Shown here piece after piece: positions 44,656-54,191 of a DNA stretch of 64,000 nucleotides. The stretch comes from Duganella sp. sic0402. GTDB taxonomy: Bacteria; Pseudomonadota; Gammaproteobacteria; Burkholderiales; Burkholderiaceae_D. Both the position numbers and the translations under genes were made by a program. The stretch spans positions 62,001-126,000 of the forward strand of contig NZ_JAHUWK010000002.1 in the NCBI RefSeq assembly GCF_019219065.1, written 5' to 3'. The notes under the pieces were generated by a model. It did no database searches, was not told the DNA's origin, and worked only from the letters and a program-made list of their open reading frames with translations. Numbering within the stretch: the first letter of the stretch is position 1; the number at the start of each line of letters is the position of its first letter.

Positions 44656-46566
44656 TTATTTCGCCAGCAGCAGCTCGTTCAGGCGTTTGACGAAGGTGGC
44701 TGGATCGCTCAGCGCACCGCCTTCGGCCAGCAGCGCCTGATCGAACAGGAGGTTCGACCAGTCGCTGAAGGAGCTGGCCACGTCTTCGGTCTTCAGGCGC
44801 TGCACCAGCGGGTGGTCCGGATTGATTTCCAGGATAGGCTTGGATTCCGGCGCGTTCTGGCCGGCCGCTTTCAGCATGCGCAGCAGATTGCCCGACAACT
44901 CATTCTCGTCCGCCACCAGGCAGGCTGGCGAATCGGTCAGGCGGAAGGTCACGCGCACGTCCTTGGCTTTATCGGCCAACGCTTCCTTCATCTTCTCGAC
45001 CAGATCCTTGTACGAGGATTCGGTTTCTTCGTGCTCCTTCCTCTCGGCTTCGTCTTCCAGCGCGCCCAGATCCAGACCGCCCTTGGCCACCGACACCAGC
45101 TCCTTGCCTTCGAACTCGGTCAGGAAGGACAGCATCCACTCGTCCACGCGGTCGGTCAGCAGCAGCACTTCCACGCCTTTCTTGCGGAAGATTTCCAGGT
45201 GCGGGCTGTTCTTCGCGGCGATATAGTTATCGGCGGTGACGTAGTAGATCTTGTCCTGGCCTTCCTTGGCGCGCGACAGGTACTCTTCCAGCGAGGTGAT
45301 TTGCTGGTCGTTGTCGTTGGCGGTCGAGGCAAAGCGCAGCAGCTTGGCCAGACGGTCCTTGTTGGTCGCATCTTCGCCGATGCCCTCTTTCAGCACCTGG
45401 CCGAATTCGGTCCAGAAGGTCGCGTACTTGTCTTTCTTTTCCTGTTCATCGGCGTTGGCCAGTTCTTCCAGCATGCCGATCACGCGCTTGGTCGAGCCGT
45501 CGCGTATCACTTTCACATCGCGCGATTCCTGCAGGATTTCACGCGACACGTTCAGCGGCAGGTCAGCCGAGTCGATCACGCCTTTGACGAAGCGCAGGTA
45601 GGTCGGCATCAGTTGCTCGGCGTCGTCCATGATGAACACGCGCTTGACGTACAGCTTGATGCCGCCGCGCTTGTTGCGGTCCCACAGGTCGAACGGGGCC
45701 TTGGCCGGAATGTACAGCAGCTGAGTGTACTCGCTGCGGCCTTCGACGCGGTTGTGGGTGTGGGTCAGCGGCGCCGCGAAGTCGTGCGAGACGTGCTTGT
45801 AGAACTCTTCGTACTGCTCCGGGGTGATGTCGGATTTGCTGCGCGCCCACAGCGCGCTGGCCTGGTTGACGGTTTCCAGCTCGTCCTTGAGGACGGTTTC
45901 CTTCTTCTCTTCGTCCCACTCTTCTTTCTGCATCACGATAGGCAGCGAAATGTGGTCCGAGTATTTGCGGATGATGGACTTGATCTTCCACGACGACAGC
46001 AGTTCGTCTTCGCCTTCGCGCAGATGCAGGATGATGTCGGTACCACGGCCGGTCTTCTCGATCTGCTCGACCGAGTAGTCGCCCTGGCCTTCCGATTCCC
46101 AGCGCACGCCTTCTGCGGCAGCTGCGCCGGCGCGGCGGGTTTCAACGGTGATCTTGTCAGCGACGATAAAGCCGGAGTAGAAGCCCACGCCGAACTGGCC
46201 GATCAAGGCCGCGTCCTGCTGCTGGTCGCCCGACAGCTTGCCGAAGAATTCCTTGGTGCCCGACTTGGCGATAGTGCCGAGGTGCGAAATCGCCTCGTCG
46301 CGGCTCATGCCGATGCCGTTGTCGGAGATGGTGATGGTGCGCGCCGCCTTGTCGAAGCTGACCTTGATTTTCAGTTCGTGGTCGTTGCCGTACAGGGCGT
46401 CGTTGTTGATCGCCTCAAAACGCAGCTTGTCCGATGCGTCGGAAGCGTTGGAGATCAGTTCGCGCAGGAAGATCTCTTTGTTCGAGTACAGGGAGTGAAT
46501 CATCAGCTGCAGCAGCTGTTTCACTTCGGCCTGGAATCCAAGGGTTTGTTTTTCGGTATCAGCCAT
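44656..46566 (-). CDS. htpG: Molecular chaperone HtpG (Hsp90)
   Basis: 636 residues. The GHKL ATPase N-domain has [34 protein letters not shown] and [15 protein letters not shown]. The middle domain has [17 protein letters not shown] and [14 protein letters not shown]. The C-terminal dimerisation domain ends [12 protein letters not shown]. It refolds and matures client proteins with the DnaK system. Length and motifs are normal for bacterial HtpG. No clear sigma-32 promoter was recognised in the short gap upstream of 46566. Confidence 0.98.
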   Translation of the reverse strand: MADTEKQTLGFQAEVKQLLQLMIHSLYSNKEIFLRELISNASDASDKLRFEAINNDALYGNDHELKIKVSFDKAARTITISDNGIGMSRDEAISHLGTIAKSGTKEFFGKLSGDQQQDAALIGQFGVGFYSGFIVADKITVETRRAGAAAAEGVRWESEGQGDYSVEQIEKTGRGTDIILHLREGEDELLSSWKIKSIIRKYSDHISLPIVMQKEEWDEEKKETVLKDELETVNQASALWARSKSDITPEQYEEFYKHVSHDFAAPLTHTHNRVEGRSEYTQLLYIPAKAPFDLWDRNKRGGIKLYVKRVFIMDDAEQLMPTYLRFVKGVIDSADLPLNVSREILQESRDVKVIRDGSTKRVIGMLEELANADEQEKKDKYATFWTEFGQVLKEGIGEDATNKDRLAKLLRFASTANDNDQQITSLEEYLSRAKEGQDKIYYVTADNYIAAKNSPHLEIFRKKGVEVLLLTDRVDEWMLSFLTEFEGKELVSVAKGGLDLGALEDEAERKEHEETESSYKDLVEKMKEALADKAKDVRVTFRLTDSPACLVADENELSGNLLRMLKAAGQNAPESKPILEINPDHPLVQRLKTEDVASSFSDWSNLLFDQALLAEGGALSDPATFVKRLNELLLAK

Positions 46567-46621
46567 TTTTGAATAGTCTTTTGGTTAAGATTTCGGGAAG
46601 GTGGGGATTATAAGAGGCTTT

Positions 46622-48340
46622 TCAAGAGCCAACCAATTCCCTTTCAAGGAAACGCCACACGGCCGGCTCCTGCATCGCCGCCACATTCAGCCGCATGCGG
46701 GTTGACGGCAGCTGCTTGGGCGAGAACAGGCTGCCCGGCGCCAGCAGCAGGTTGTGCGCCATGGCGCGCTCGGTCAGTACATTGGTGTCGCGGCCGGCGT
46801 CGGCCCAGACAAACATCCCGGCCGGCGGCGAGCCATCCACTTTCAGGCCGATCCGTTCCATCTGGCGCAGCGTCTTGGCGCGGACGCCGTCCAGCCGCGC
46901 GCGCAGCCGGTCGGCGTGCTTGCGGTACAGGCCCTCGGACAGCACCTTGTACACCACCCGCTCGCCGATGTCGCTGGTGGTCAGCGTGGACAGCATTTTG
47001 CGGTCGGCCAGCCGTTCGGCGCGCTCCGGCGAGGTGGCGATAAAGCCGACCCGCAGATTGGCGGCCATGGTCTTGGAAAAGCCGCTCAGATAGATCACCC
47101 GCTGTAGCTGGTCCAGCGCCGACAGCCGCGTGGCCGGCTGCACCGCGCTGCCGGGATGCAGGTCGCAGTAGATATCGTCTTCGACGATGATGAAGTCATG
47201 CTCCTCGGAGAGCCGCAGCACCTGGAAGGCCTTGGCCGCCGACAGCGAGGTGGAGCTGGGGTTGTGCAGCACCGAGTTGATGATGTACAGCTTGGGCTTG
47301 TGCAGCGCCGCCAGTTCGGCCAGCCGCGCCACATCCGGGCCGTCGCCCAGGCGCGGGATGCCGATGACCTTGGCGCCCAGCGCGGCAAAGGAGCCGAACA
47401 TCAGGAACCAGGCCGGATCGTCGACGAAGATGGTGTCGCCGGGCCGGGTAAACTCGCGCGCCACCAGGTCCAGTGCCTGGGTCACGCCGGCGGTGGTGAC
47501 GATCTGCTCCGGCGCAGCGGCGATTTCCAGTTCCGCCAGCTTGTGCTGCAACTGCTGGCGCAGCGGCAGGAAGCCTTGCGGCACACCGTAGCTTAATAAT
47601 AGATTCGGATTCTGCCGGCTGACCGCGCGCAGCGCATTGGCAATGGACGGGCCGTCCAGCCACTCCGGCGGCAGCACGCCGGAGCCGGGCATCTGCTGGT
47701 GCGGCATCTGGCGGAACATATTCCGCACCAGCCATACCACGTCGATCGGCTTGGCGTCGAAGCCGGAGTGCGCGGCGCGTAGCGTTGCCGCCGATGCGCC
47801 CCCGGACAGTCCGCCGTCGGCGGCGTTGAGCGCCATCGCCGGCCGCTCGCGCACGAAGAAACCGGCGCCACGGCGCGACTCCAGGTAGCCGGTGGCCACC
47901 AGCTTGTCATAGGCCGCCACCACGGTGAAGGCCGACACCCCATGCGACGCCGCAAACGCGCGGATCGACGGCATGCGCGCACCGCCGCGCAGCAGGCGAT
48001 CATCAATACGCGCCGCCACCGAACGCACAATCTGGTCGATCAGCGTTTCGCCCGATTCGCGCAGCAGCAAGCCCAGCATCGCCCCGGAGCCGCCGCGCCC
48101 GTCTGCGCTCCCGCCAGCCGCCCGGCCGGACGCGCGCGTGCCGCCACGGCTGGCGGGTACGCCACCTGCGCCTGGCGTGGGTGCGGGCACTGGCACCGAC
48201 GCCACTGACGGGCCGGGCGCCGGCGCTGCCATGGCGCGCGCTTCGCGGGCTTGGGCGGCGGCCAGCGCCTCATTGACTGCTTCCGCAGCCGCAGCTGCTG
48301 CGGCGCCCAACAGGGAGGTGCGTGGTCGTGTATTGGTCAT
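46622..48340 (-). CDS. MocR-type GntR/aminotransferase transcriptional regulator
   Basis: 572 residues from MTNTRPRTSLLG. A long Ala/Pro/Gly-rich N-terminal region (about 90 residues) is followed by a GntR winged helix (LIDQIVRSVAARIDDRLLRGG, with RMPSIRAFAASHGVSAFTVV). A fold-type I aminotransferase-like domain comes next, with the PLP lysine in YLSGFSKTMAANLRVGF. MocR proteins sense PLP or an amino compound and usually control the adjacent divergent gene, here an EamA transporter. The low-complexity N-terminal extension is unusual, and translation could begin later (MLGLLLRESG). Tandem TGTACTGG repeats in the shared gap are a likely binding site. Confidence 0.93.
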   Translation of the reverse strand: MTNTRPRTSLLGAAAAAAAEAVNEALAAAQAREARAMAAPAPGPSVASVPVPAPTPGAGGVPASRGGTRASGRAAGGSADGRGGSGAMLGLLLRESGETLIDQIVRSVAARIDDRLLRGGARMPSIRAFAASHGVSAFTVVAAYDKLVATGYLESRRGAGFFVRERPAMALNAADGGLSGGASAATLRAAHSGFDAKPIDVVWLVRNMFRQMPHQQMPGSGVLPPEWLDGPSIANALRAVSRQNPNLLLSYGVPQGFLPLRQQLQHKLAELEIAAAPEQIVTTAGVTQALDLVAREFTRPGDTIFVDDPAWFLMFGSFAALGAKVIGIPRLGDGPDVARLAELAALHKPKLYIINSVLHNPSSTSLSAAKAFQVLRLSEEHDFIIVEDDIYCDLHPGSAVQPATRLSALDQLQRVIYLSGFSKTMAANLRVGFIATSPERAERLADRKMLSTLTTSDIGERVVYKVLSEGLYRKHADRLRARLDGVRAKTLRQMERIGLKVDGSPPAGMFVWADAGRDTNVLTERAMAHNLLLAPGSLFSPKQLPSTRMRLNVAAMQEPAVWRFLERELVGS

Positions 48341-48375
48341 TTTACCGTCACAGTATGTCAAATTATGTTTGCAAG

Positions 48376-48394
48376 TGTACTGGCACTGTACTGG
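48376..48394. promoter_or_regulatory. Direct repeat TGTACTGG x2, candidate MocR operator
   Basis: TGTACTGG at 48376-48383 and 48387-48394, 11 bp apart (one helical turn), in the 77-bp gap between the divergent MocR and EamA genes. Known MocR regulators (PdxR, GabR) bind direct repeats, which supports the assignment. Confidence 0.6.
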
Positions 48395-48417
48395 TTTTGT
48401 CACGTAGGATTGACTCC

Positions 48418-49356
48418 ATGACACCCACACCTACGCTAACCACTCACAGCCGCCTGAGTGACGAAACCACCGGCATGCTGCTCGGCCTGATCGGCGTCGC
48501 CATCTTCAGCCTGACGCTGCCCTTCACCCGCCTGGCCGTCAGCGGCGACGCTGATGGCGCCGGCGGCCTGTCGCCGATGTTCGTCGCGCTGGGCCGCGCG
48601 CTGGCCGCCGCTGCACTGGCCGGCGGCTGGCTGTACTGGAAGCGCGCGCCGCTGCCGCCACGCTCTGCCCTGCCGGCGCTGGCCATGGTGGCCATCGGCT
48701 GCGTGATCGGCTTCCCCTGGCTGACCTCAGTCGCCATGCGCAGCCTGCCGGCCGCCCACGGCGCTGTACTGGTCGGCGTACTGCCGCTGGCCACCGCCAT
48801 GTTCGCCGCCCTGCTCGGCGGGGAAAAGCCATCGCAAGGCTTCTGGATCATGGCCATCTTAGGCTCGGCGCTGGTGATTGGATTTGCGCTGCGCCAGAGC
48901 GGCGGCAGTCTGCATGCTGCGGACCTGGCGATTTTCCTGGCAGTGCTGCTGGCCGCCATGGGCTACGCCGCCGGCGGCCGCCTGTCGCAGACACTGGGCG
49001 GCCAGCAAACCATCTGCTGGGCGCTAGTGCTGGCCGCGCCACCACTGCTGCCGGTGGTCGGCTGGCTGGCCTGGCAAGACGCCACGCAGATCGCCCACGC
49101 CAGCGCCGCCGCATGGAGCGGCTTCGCCTATGTTTCCATATTTTCAATGTTTATCGGATTCTTCTTCTGGTATCGCGGCATGGCGCTGGGCGGCGTGGCG
49201 CGGGTCGGGCAAGTACAGCTGGTGCAGCCCTTCTTATCTGTACTGGGGGCCACCCTGGTGCTGGGCGAAACGCTGGAGTGGCCAACCCTGTTCTTCGCAA
49301 TCGCCGTCATCGCCACCGTGGGCGTGGGCCGCAAAATGCAGGTAAAACGGGGCTGA
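48418..49356 (+). CDS. EamA/DMT-superfamily transporter under MocR control
   Basis: 312 residues, about ten membrane helices in two EamA repeats (GMLLGLIGVAIFSLTLPFTR; AFLLG-type core ALLGGEKPSQGFWIMAILGS; GFAYVSIFSMFIGFFFWYRG; ATLVLGETLEWPTLFFAIAV). Likely an inner-membrane exporter of amino acids or related compounds. It is divergent from the MocR gene with candidate operator repeats in between, so expression should respond to the MocR ligand. The start at 48418 is preferred because an upstream frame would run through that operator. Confidence 0.92.
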   Translation: MTPTPTLTTHSRLSDETTGMLLGLIGVAIFSLTLPFTRLAVSGDADGAGGLSPMFVALGRALAAAALAGGWLYWKRAPLPPRSALPALAMVAIGCVIGFPWLTSVAMRSLPAAHGAVLVGVLPLATAMFAALLGGEKPSQGFWIMAILGSALVIGFALRQSGGSLHAADLAIFLAVLLAAMGYAAGGRLSQTLGGQQTICWALVLAAPPLLPVVGWLAWQDATQIAHASAAAWSGFAYVSIFSMFIGFFFWYRGMALGGVARVGQVQLVQPFLSVLGATLVLGETLEWPTLFFAIAVIATVGVGRKMQVKRG

Positions 49357-49452
49357 CGCCGTACAGTATCTGGATTTCGCGGCAACTGTAAGCATCCTCC
49401 GCCGCGAGAGTACAATATCGGTCTCCACCTATAAAATTAACTGGATAACTAC

Positions 49453-49914
49453 ATGTCTGTTTATGAAAAACTGAAAGCGCTTGATATCACTCTGGCAGCA
49501 CCGGCCACGCCAGCCGCCGCCTACGTCATGTACGCCCAAACCGGCAATCTGGTATTCCTGTCTGGTCACATTGCCAAGCGCGCCGACGGCAGCGTATGGG
49601 TCGGCCAGTTGGGCAAGAACATCGACACCGCAGAAGGCAAGGCCGCCGCGCGCGCCATCGCCATCGACCTGATCGGCACCCTGCAAGCGGCAGTCGGCGG
49701 CGACCTGACCCGCGTCAAGCGCATCGTCAAGGTCATGAGCCTGGTGAACTCCACCCCTGAATTTACTGAACAGCACCTGGTCACCAACGGCGCTTCCGAG
49801 CTGCTGGGCGAAGTCTTCGGCGACGCCGGCAAGCACGCCCGCTCTGCCTTTGGTGTCGCCCAAATCCCGCTTGGCGCCTGCGTCGAAATCGAACTGATCG
49901 CAGAAGTCGCGTAA
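49453..49914 (+). CDS. RidA/YjgF-like family protein
   Basis: 153 residues: YVMYAQTGNLVFLSGHIAKRADGSVWVGQLGKN, DLTRVKRIVKVMSLVNSTPEFTEQH, and ARSAFGVAQIPLGACVEIELIAEV, which places Arg in the ARSAFGVAQIPLG loop where RidA has its catalytic arginine. This is the YjgH/AtuF-like branch (longer than 130-residue RidA). RidA proteins hydrolyse reactive enamine/imine intermediates released by PLP enzymes, and a PLP aminotransferase follows 95 bp downstream. The order suggests linked function. Confidence 0.92.
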   Translation: MSVYEKLKALDITLAAPATPAAAYVMYAQTGNLVFLSGHIAKRADGSVWVGQLGKNIDTAEGKAAARAIAIDLIGTLQAAVGGDLTRVKRIVKVMSLVNSTPEFTEQHLVTNGASELLGEVFGDAGKHARSAFGVAQIPLGACVEIELIAEVA

Positions 49915-50009
49915 AGCGGGCGGCAGTTCATCTGCCACTTCGCCGCTGCCGTTCCATCTATAAAAGCACGCCGCAAGCGCGCTTGTTGCCATTCTCTAGT
50001 GAGACACGT

Positions 50010-51203
50010 ATGAAAATTGAAAACCCCAATCCGATCCAGTGGCAGTTCGCCGAACGCGCCGAACAGCTGCAGGCATCCTTCATCCGCGAGATCCTGAAGA
50101 TCACGCAGCAGCCAGAGATCATCTCCTTCGCTGGCGGCCTGCCATCGCCGCTGACCTTCCCGGTCGACGAAATGAAAGTCGCTTACGACAAAGTTCTGAG
50201 CGAAAACGGCAAAGTCGCGCTGCAATACGGCCCGACCGACGGCTACACCCCGCTGCGCCAGTGGATCGCCGACTCGCTGTCGACCGGCGGCGCGCGTATC
50301 GCCCCTGAACAAGTGCTGATGACCTCCGGTTCGCAACAGGCGCTGGACCTGCTGGGCAAAGTACTGATCGACGAAGGCAGCCGCGTGCTGGTCGAAACCC
50401 CGTCCTACCTGGGCGCGCTGCAGGCCTTCTCGGTGTATCGCCCGGAATTCAAATCGGTGGACACCGATGAAAATGGCCTGGTGCCATCGTCGATCGACGC
50501 CGTCGCACAAGGCGCGCGCCTGCTGTACTCGCTGCCGAACTTCCAGAACCCGACCGGCCGCACGCTGTCGGCGGAACGCCGCGTGGAACTGGTCGAAACC
50601 TGCGCCCGCCTCGGCCTGCCGCTGATCGAGGACGATCCTTACGGTGCGCTGAGCTACAAGGGCGAGCCGCTGCCGAAGATGGTGGCGATGAACCCGGACG
50701 GCGTGATCTACATGGGCTCCTTCTCCAAGGTGCTGACGCCAGGCATCCGCCTCGGCTATGTGGTCGCCCCGCTGCCGCTGGCGCGACGCCTGGAACTGGC
50801 CAAGCAGGCGGCCGACCTGCACACTTCGCAGCTGACCCAGATGGTGGTGCACGAAGTGATCAAGGACGGTTTCCTGGAACAGCACATCCCGAAAATCCGC
50901 GCGCTGTACGGCGACCAGTGCCAGGTGATGCTGGACGCGATGGCCCAGCACTTCCCGGCTGGCGTCGAGTGGACCAAGCCGGAAGGCGGCATGTTCATCT
51001 GGGTCACGCTGCCGAAGCATATCAACGCGATGCAGTTGCTGGACGAGGCGATCGCGCAGAAAGTCGCGTTCGTGCCGGGTTCGCCGTTCTACGCCAACGA
51101 GCCGGCCAGCAACACGCTGCGCCTGTCGTTCGTTACCGTGCCGCCTGAGCGCATCCGTCACGGCATCGAAATTCTGGGCAAGCTGATCGCCGCAAAAGTC
51201 TAA
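50010..51203 (+). CDS. PLP-dependent aminotransferase (2-aminoadipate/LysN-like, class I)
   Basis: 397 residues: ISFAGGLPSPLTFPVDEM, ALQYGPTDGYTPLRQWIAD, MTSGSQQALDLLGKV, YSLPNFQNPTGRTLS and the PLP lysine in YMGSFSKVLTPGIRLGYV. This is the MocR-like subgroup of class I transaminases, which includes 2-aminoadipate, aromatic and branched-chain aminotransferases. The amino-acid substrate cannot be fixed. The start MKIENPNPIQW is chosen because the family begins there. It lies downstream of the RidA-like gene and is followed by a strong hairpin at 51226. Confidence 0.93.
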   Translation: MKIENPNPIQWQFAERAEQLQASFIREILKITQQPEIISFAGGLPSPLTFPVDEMKVAYDKVLSENGKVALQYGPTDGYTPLRQWIADSLSTGGARIAPEQVLMTSGSQQALDLLGKVLIDEGSRVLVETPSYLGALQAFSVYRPEFKSVDTDENGLVPSSIDAVAQGARLLYSLPNFQNPTGRTLSAERRVELVETCARLGLPLIEDDPYGALSYKGEPLPKMVAMNPDGVIYMGSFSKVLTPGIRLGYVVAPLPLARRLELAKQAADLHTSQLTQMVVHEVIKDGFLEQHIPKIRALYGDQCQVMLDAMAQHFPAGVEWTKPEGGMFIWVTLPKHINAMQLLDEAIAQKVAFVPGSPFYANEPASNTLRLSFVTVPPERIRHGIEILGKLIAAKV

Positions 51204-51225
51204 GCCAGATCTGGGCAGCACCCTC

Positions 51226-51249
51226 TGCGGGCGGCATTCGCCGCCCGCA
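51226..51249. terminator. Strong GC hairpin after the aminotransferase gene
   Basis: TGCGGGCGGC (51226-51235), loop ATTC, GCCGCCCGCA (51240-51249), followed by A residues rather than T on the plus strand. It is likely a transcript 3' end (processed or Rho-assisted) for the gene ending at 51203. The remainder of the 369-bp gap (51250-51572) shows no gene. It should contain the promoter of the diguanylate cyclase, and no clear element was recognised. Confidence 0.5.
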
Positions 51250-51572
51250 AAAATACAACACCGTCAATGATGACTTTATCACCAATAGTCACCAAAACCG
51301 GCGAATCCTTTAACATCCCGCCAACATTACTTATACCATCTGGCGCTAGCGTGGCTGCGGCCTGATGAAACTGAAGCAACATTCAAAAATCACAGGAAAT
51401 TTTCTCCCTCGCTGCTGAGCAAAGCGGTATGATTTCGACGGATAGTCACTTTCATATCAGGCCAGCCTTTGTTGAAACGCGCACCAGTCACCTTCGCTTG
51501 CCCCCGCCGTTGCCGACCCGCGCAACCGCCGAAACACGCCAATTCAACCCACCAGGTTAAAGGCGATCTCCA

Positions 51573-52931
51573 ATGAATTCCGGAAGTCTGAGTTACGCCA
51601 CGCGGCGCGATGCCGCCATCTTGATCGTTGACGACGCACCCGAGAATCTCGGCGCCTTGCGCAAGCTGATGGTCGAACAGGGTTATCAGACCTTTGTCGC
51701 CACCAGCGGCGAACGGGCACTGAAAATCGCCCGCCGCGTGCACCCCGACCTGATCCTGCTCGACATCATGATGCCTGGCATGGACGGCTATGAAACCTGC
51801 CGCCAGCTCAAGAGCCACGCCGCGACACAGCGCATTCCCGTGATCTTCATGAGCGCGCGCACCGGCACCGATGACGTGGTGGCCGGCTTCGACCTGGGCG
51901 CGGTCGACTACATCAGCAAGCCCTTGCGCATGCCCGAAGTCTGCGCGCGCGTGCGCACCCAGCTGCAAATCCGCAGCAAGAGCGAAACGCATGAGGAACA
52001 GGCGGAGCGGCTGCGCACCATCGTCAACAATATGGCCGAAGGACTGATGATCATCGAAGCCGATGGCCGCATCCAGTTCACCAATCCGGCCTGCGACAAA
52101 TATCTGGGCTACCAGCCGGAGGAACTGGCCGGCAAAACCATTGCCGGGCTGCTTAACCCGCTGGTGGCGCAGGAATACCTGGATTACTTCGAGCGCTACG
52201 CCGCCGCGCCCAAGACCGCGCACAACCACGGCACGCGCGAAGTCATCATCCGCCACCGCAACGGCAGCTCGGTGTGCATGGACCTGACGCTGACGCCGAT
52301 GTATCTGCGCCAGCCGCTGTTCATCGGCCTGCTGCACGACATCACCCACCACAAGCAATCCGAGGACACGCTGCTGCGCGCCGCCATGGTTGATCCGCTG
52401 ACCAAGATCGCCAACCGCCGCCACTTCGACAGCTTCCTGGAAAAAGAATGGCAGCGCGCCATGCGCAGCGGCCAGCCGCTGTCGCTGGTGGTGCTGGACG
52501 TGGACCACTTCAAGCTATACAACGACACGCTCGGCCACCCGGCCGGCGACGCCTGCCTGCAGCAAGTGGCGCAGGCGATTGCCGCCCACGCACTGCGGCC
52601 GACCGACCTGGCGGCGCGCTACGGCGGCGAGGAATTCGTGCTGCTGTTTGCCGAAACCGACGGCGACGCGGCCTACCAGCTGGCGGAATCGATACGCGCG
52701 CGCATCGAGGCGCTGCAGATTCCGCATCCGCGCTCGACCACCTCGGCGTGGCTGACGGTCAGCATCGGCGTAGCAACCATCCATCCGCACCAGCTGGACA
52801 ACACCGAATCGCTGTTTGTCGCCGCCGACCGCGCCATGTACGTGGCCAAGGAAGGCGGCCGCAATCAGGTGCAGGCCACCCGGACCGGCGGCGCCTCGCT
52901 GGCCGCCGTCAAAGCGCTGGTGATGCGCTGA
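51573..52931 (+). CDS. Response-regulator diguanylate cyclase (REC-PAS-GGDEF)
   Basis: 452 residues. REC domain 15-130 with phosphoacceptor Asp in LILLDIMMPGMDG; PAS 140-260 (NNMAEGLMIIEADGRIQFTN); GGDEF 275-440 with the active GGEEF motif (AARYGGEEFVLLFAE). An inhibitory I-site RxxD (RPTD) lies five residues upstream. It should make cyclic-di-GMP on phosphorylation, with product inhibition. The cognate histidine kinase is not adjacent, so it is an orphan response regulator. The last 23 nt overlap the convergent MFS gene. Confidence 0.95.
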   Translation: MNSGSLSYATRRDAAILIVDDAPENLGALRKLMVEQGYQTFVATSGERALKIARRVHPDLILLDIMMPGMDGYETCRQLKSHAATQRIPVIFMSARTGTDDVVAGFDLGAVDYISKPLRMPEVCARVRTQLQIRSKSETHEEQAERLRTIVNNMAEGLMIIEADGRIQFTNPACDKYLGYQPEELAGKTIAGLLNPLVAQEYLDYFERYAAAPKTAHNHGTREVIIRHRNGSSVCMDLTLTPMYLRQPLFIGLLHDITHHKQSEDTLLRAAMVDPLTKIANRRHFDSFLEKEWQRAMRSGQPLSLVVLDVDHFKLYNDTLGHPAGDACLQQVAQAIAAHALRPTDLAARYGGEEFVLLFAETDGDAAYQLAESIRARIEALQIPHPRSTTSAWLTVSIGVATIHPHQLDNTESLFVAADRAMYVAKEGGRNQVQATRTGGASLAAVKALVMR

Positions 52932-54030
52932 CGCTGGCTTTCAGGGCTTTCAGTCCGAGCGGCACGCTGGCGGCCAGCGCCAGCAGCGCGAAAGCGATCA
53001 CGCCAGCGCCGCCGGCGTCCTGGAATAATTCCCCCGCCCCCACCGTGCCCAGCGCCACGGCGGCAAACGTCACCACCACGGAGCGCGACAGCAGCGAGCC
53101 GTCGCGGTCCTGCGCCGAGATGAAGCTGTTCAGTACCGCCATGATGGTGTAGAAGGCGGCGTTCAGCATCAGCTGCCCGACGAAGTATAGCAGCGCATCC
53201 TGCGCCAGGAAGAAGCAGGCGACCGAAGCGCACATCACGGCCAGCGCAGCGGTCACGGTCAAGCCGCGCCGCGCCGCCAGCGCCGGTATCGCCGGCACCA
53301 CTGCGCCAAAGAATCCCAGCAGCGACGACACCGACAGCAGCACGCCGATCTGCGGCAGCGTCAGGCCGATACGCTCGCCCTGCAACGCCGACACCGCCCA
53401 CACGCCCGCCTGTACGCTGTACACCCCGACAAACACGCCCCACGCCAGCCAGATTCCGGCCCGGCCGCTGGCCCGCCCCGCCAGCACCAGCGGCGCGCGT
53501 TGCGGCGCCAGCGACGGCACGCGCACCGCCACCACACCCAGCACCGCCGCCATCAGTGCCAGCCCTTGCCACACCGCCGCGCCGCTGGCCGCATCGGGAA
53601 ACAGCGTCAGCACCGTGAACACGCCCGCCACCGCCAGCCCGGACAGCAGCAGCACCAGTCCCCACAGGCGCTCCGCGTCGGGGTGGCAGGCCAGGCAGAT
53701 GCCGACCATGACGATCATCTGCGCCTCGCAGACACCGGCCGCCAGCCGCAATATGCTGAACAACGGCACCGGCAGCACCAGCGCGCAGGCGGCCTGGCAT
53801 ACCGCCAGCAGCACCAGCGCGGCCACCGTCAGCGGCGCCGGCAAGCGCCGCGCCAGCGGCGGCAGCACGATGCAGCCGATCAGCATGCCGATCATCTCGG
53901 CGCCAACCAGCATGGTGGCCTGGCCTTCGTCCAGCTGCAGCCGCGCCATCGCATTGGTCACCAGCAGCGGCATCAAGGTAGTGCCGCCTATGCCCAGCGC
54001 CCAGGCGCAGGAAAGGATGAAGGTCCGCAT
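52909..54030 (-). CDS. Major facilitator superfamily transporter
   Basis: 373 residues with about twelve membrane helices, beginning MRTFILSCAWALGIGGTTLMP. The first half has MLVGAEMIGMLIGCIVLPPLARRLP (loop 2-3 motif variant). The second half starts near GIWLAWGVFVGVYSVQAG. The start at 54030 has a GGGGAC site; an in-frame GTG at 54057 would add nine residues. Substrate unknown. The gene is divergent, across 161 bp, from the AraC-type regulator at 54192. It might therefore belong to the catabolic module to its right. Confidence 0.9.
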   Translation of the reverse strand: MRTFILSCAWALGIGGTTLMPLLVTNAMARLQLDEGQATMLVGAEMIGMLIGCIVLPPLARRLPAPLTVAALVLLAVCQAACALVLPVPLFSILRLAAGVCEAQMIVMVGICLACHPDAERLWGLVLLLSGLAVAGVFTVLTLFPDAASGAAVWQGLALMAAVLGVVAVRVPSLAPQRAPLVLAGRASGRAGIWLAWGVFVGVYSVQAGVWAVSALQGERIGLTLPQIGVLLSVSSLLGFFGAVVPAIPALAARRGLTVTAALAVMCASVACFFLAQDALLYFVGQLMLNAAFYTIMAVLNSFISAQDRDGSLLSRSVVVTFAAVALGTVGAGELFQDAGGAGVIAFALLALAASVPLGLKALKASVSASPAL

Positions 54031-54191
54031 GGTTAGTCCCCGTGTTGTATTTTTCACAGCTTACGACGGCGCTGTAGTGCAAGGGGTCTAAAATGGCCAA
54101 ACACGGCGACAAGGCGGCCATTTCGCCACAGCGTGCTCCAGCCGCCACAAACCGTACTATGCTAGCCCCACCATCCACCCGAGGAGCGCCC

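Noticed and set aside
51226..51249. Classical intrinsic terminator after the aminotransferase
   Set aside because: The strong hairpin is followed by A, not T, on the coding strand, so it is reported only as a hairpin with a possible termination role.
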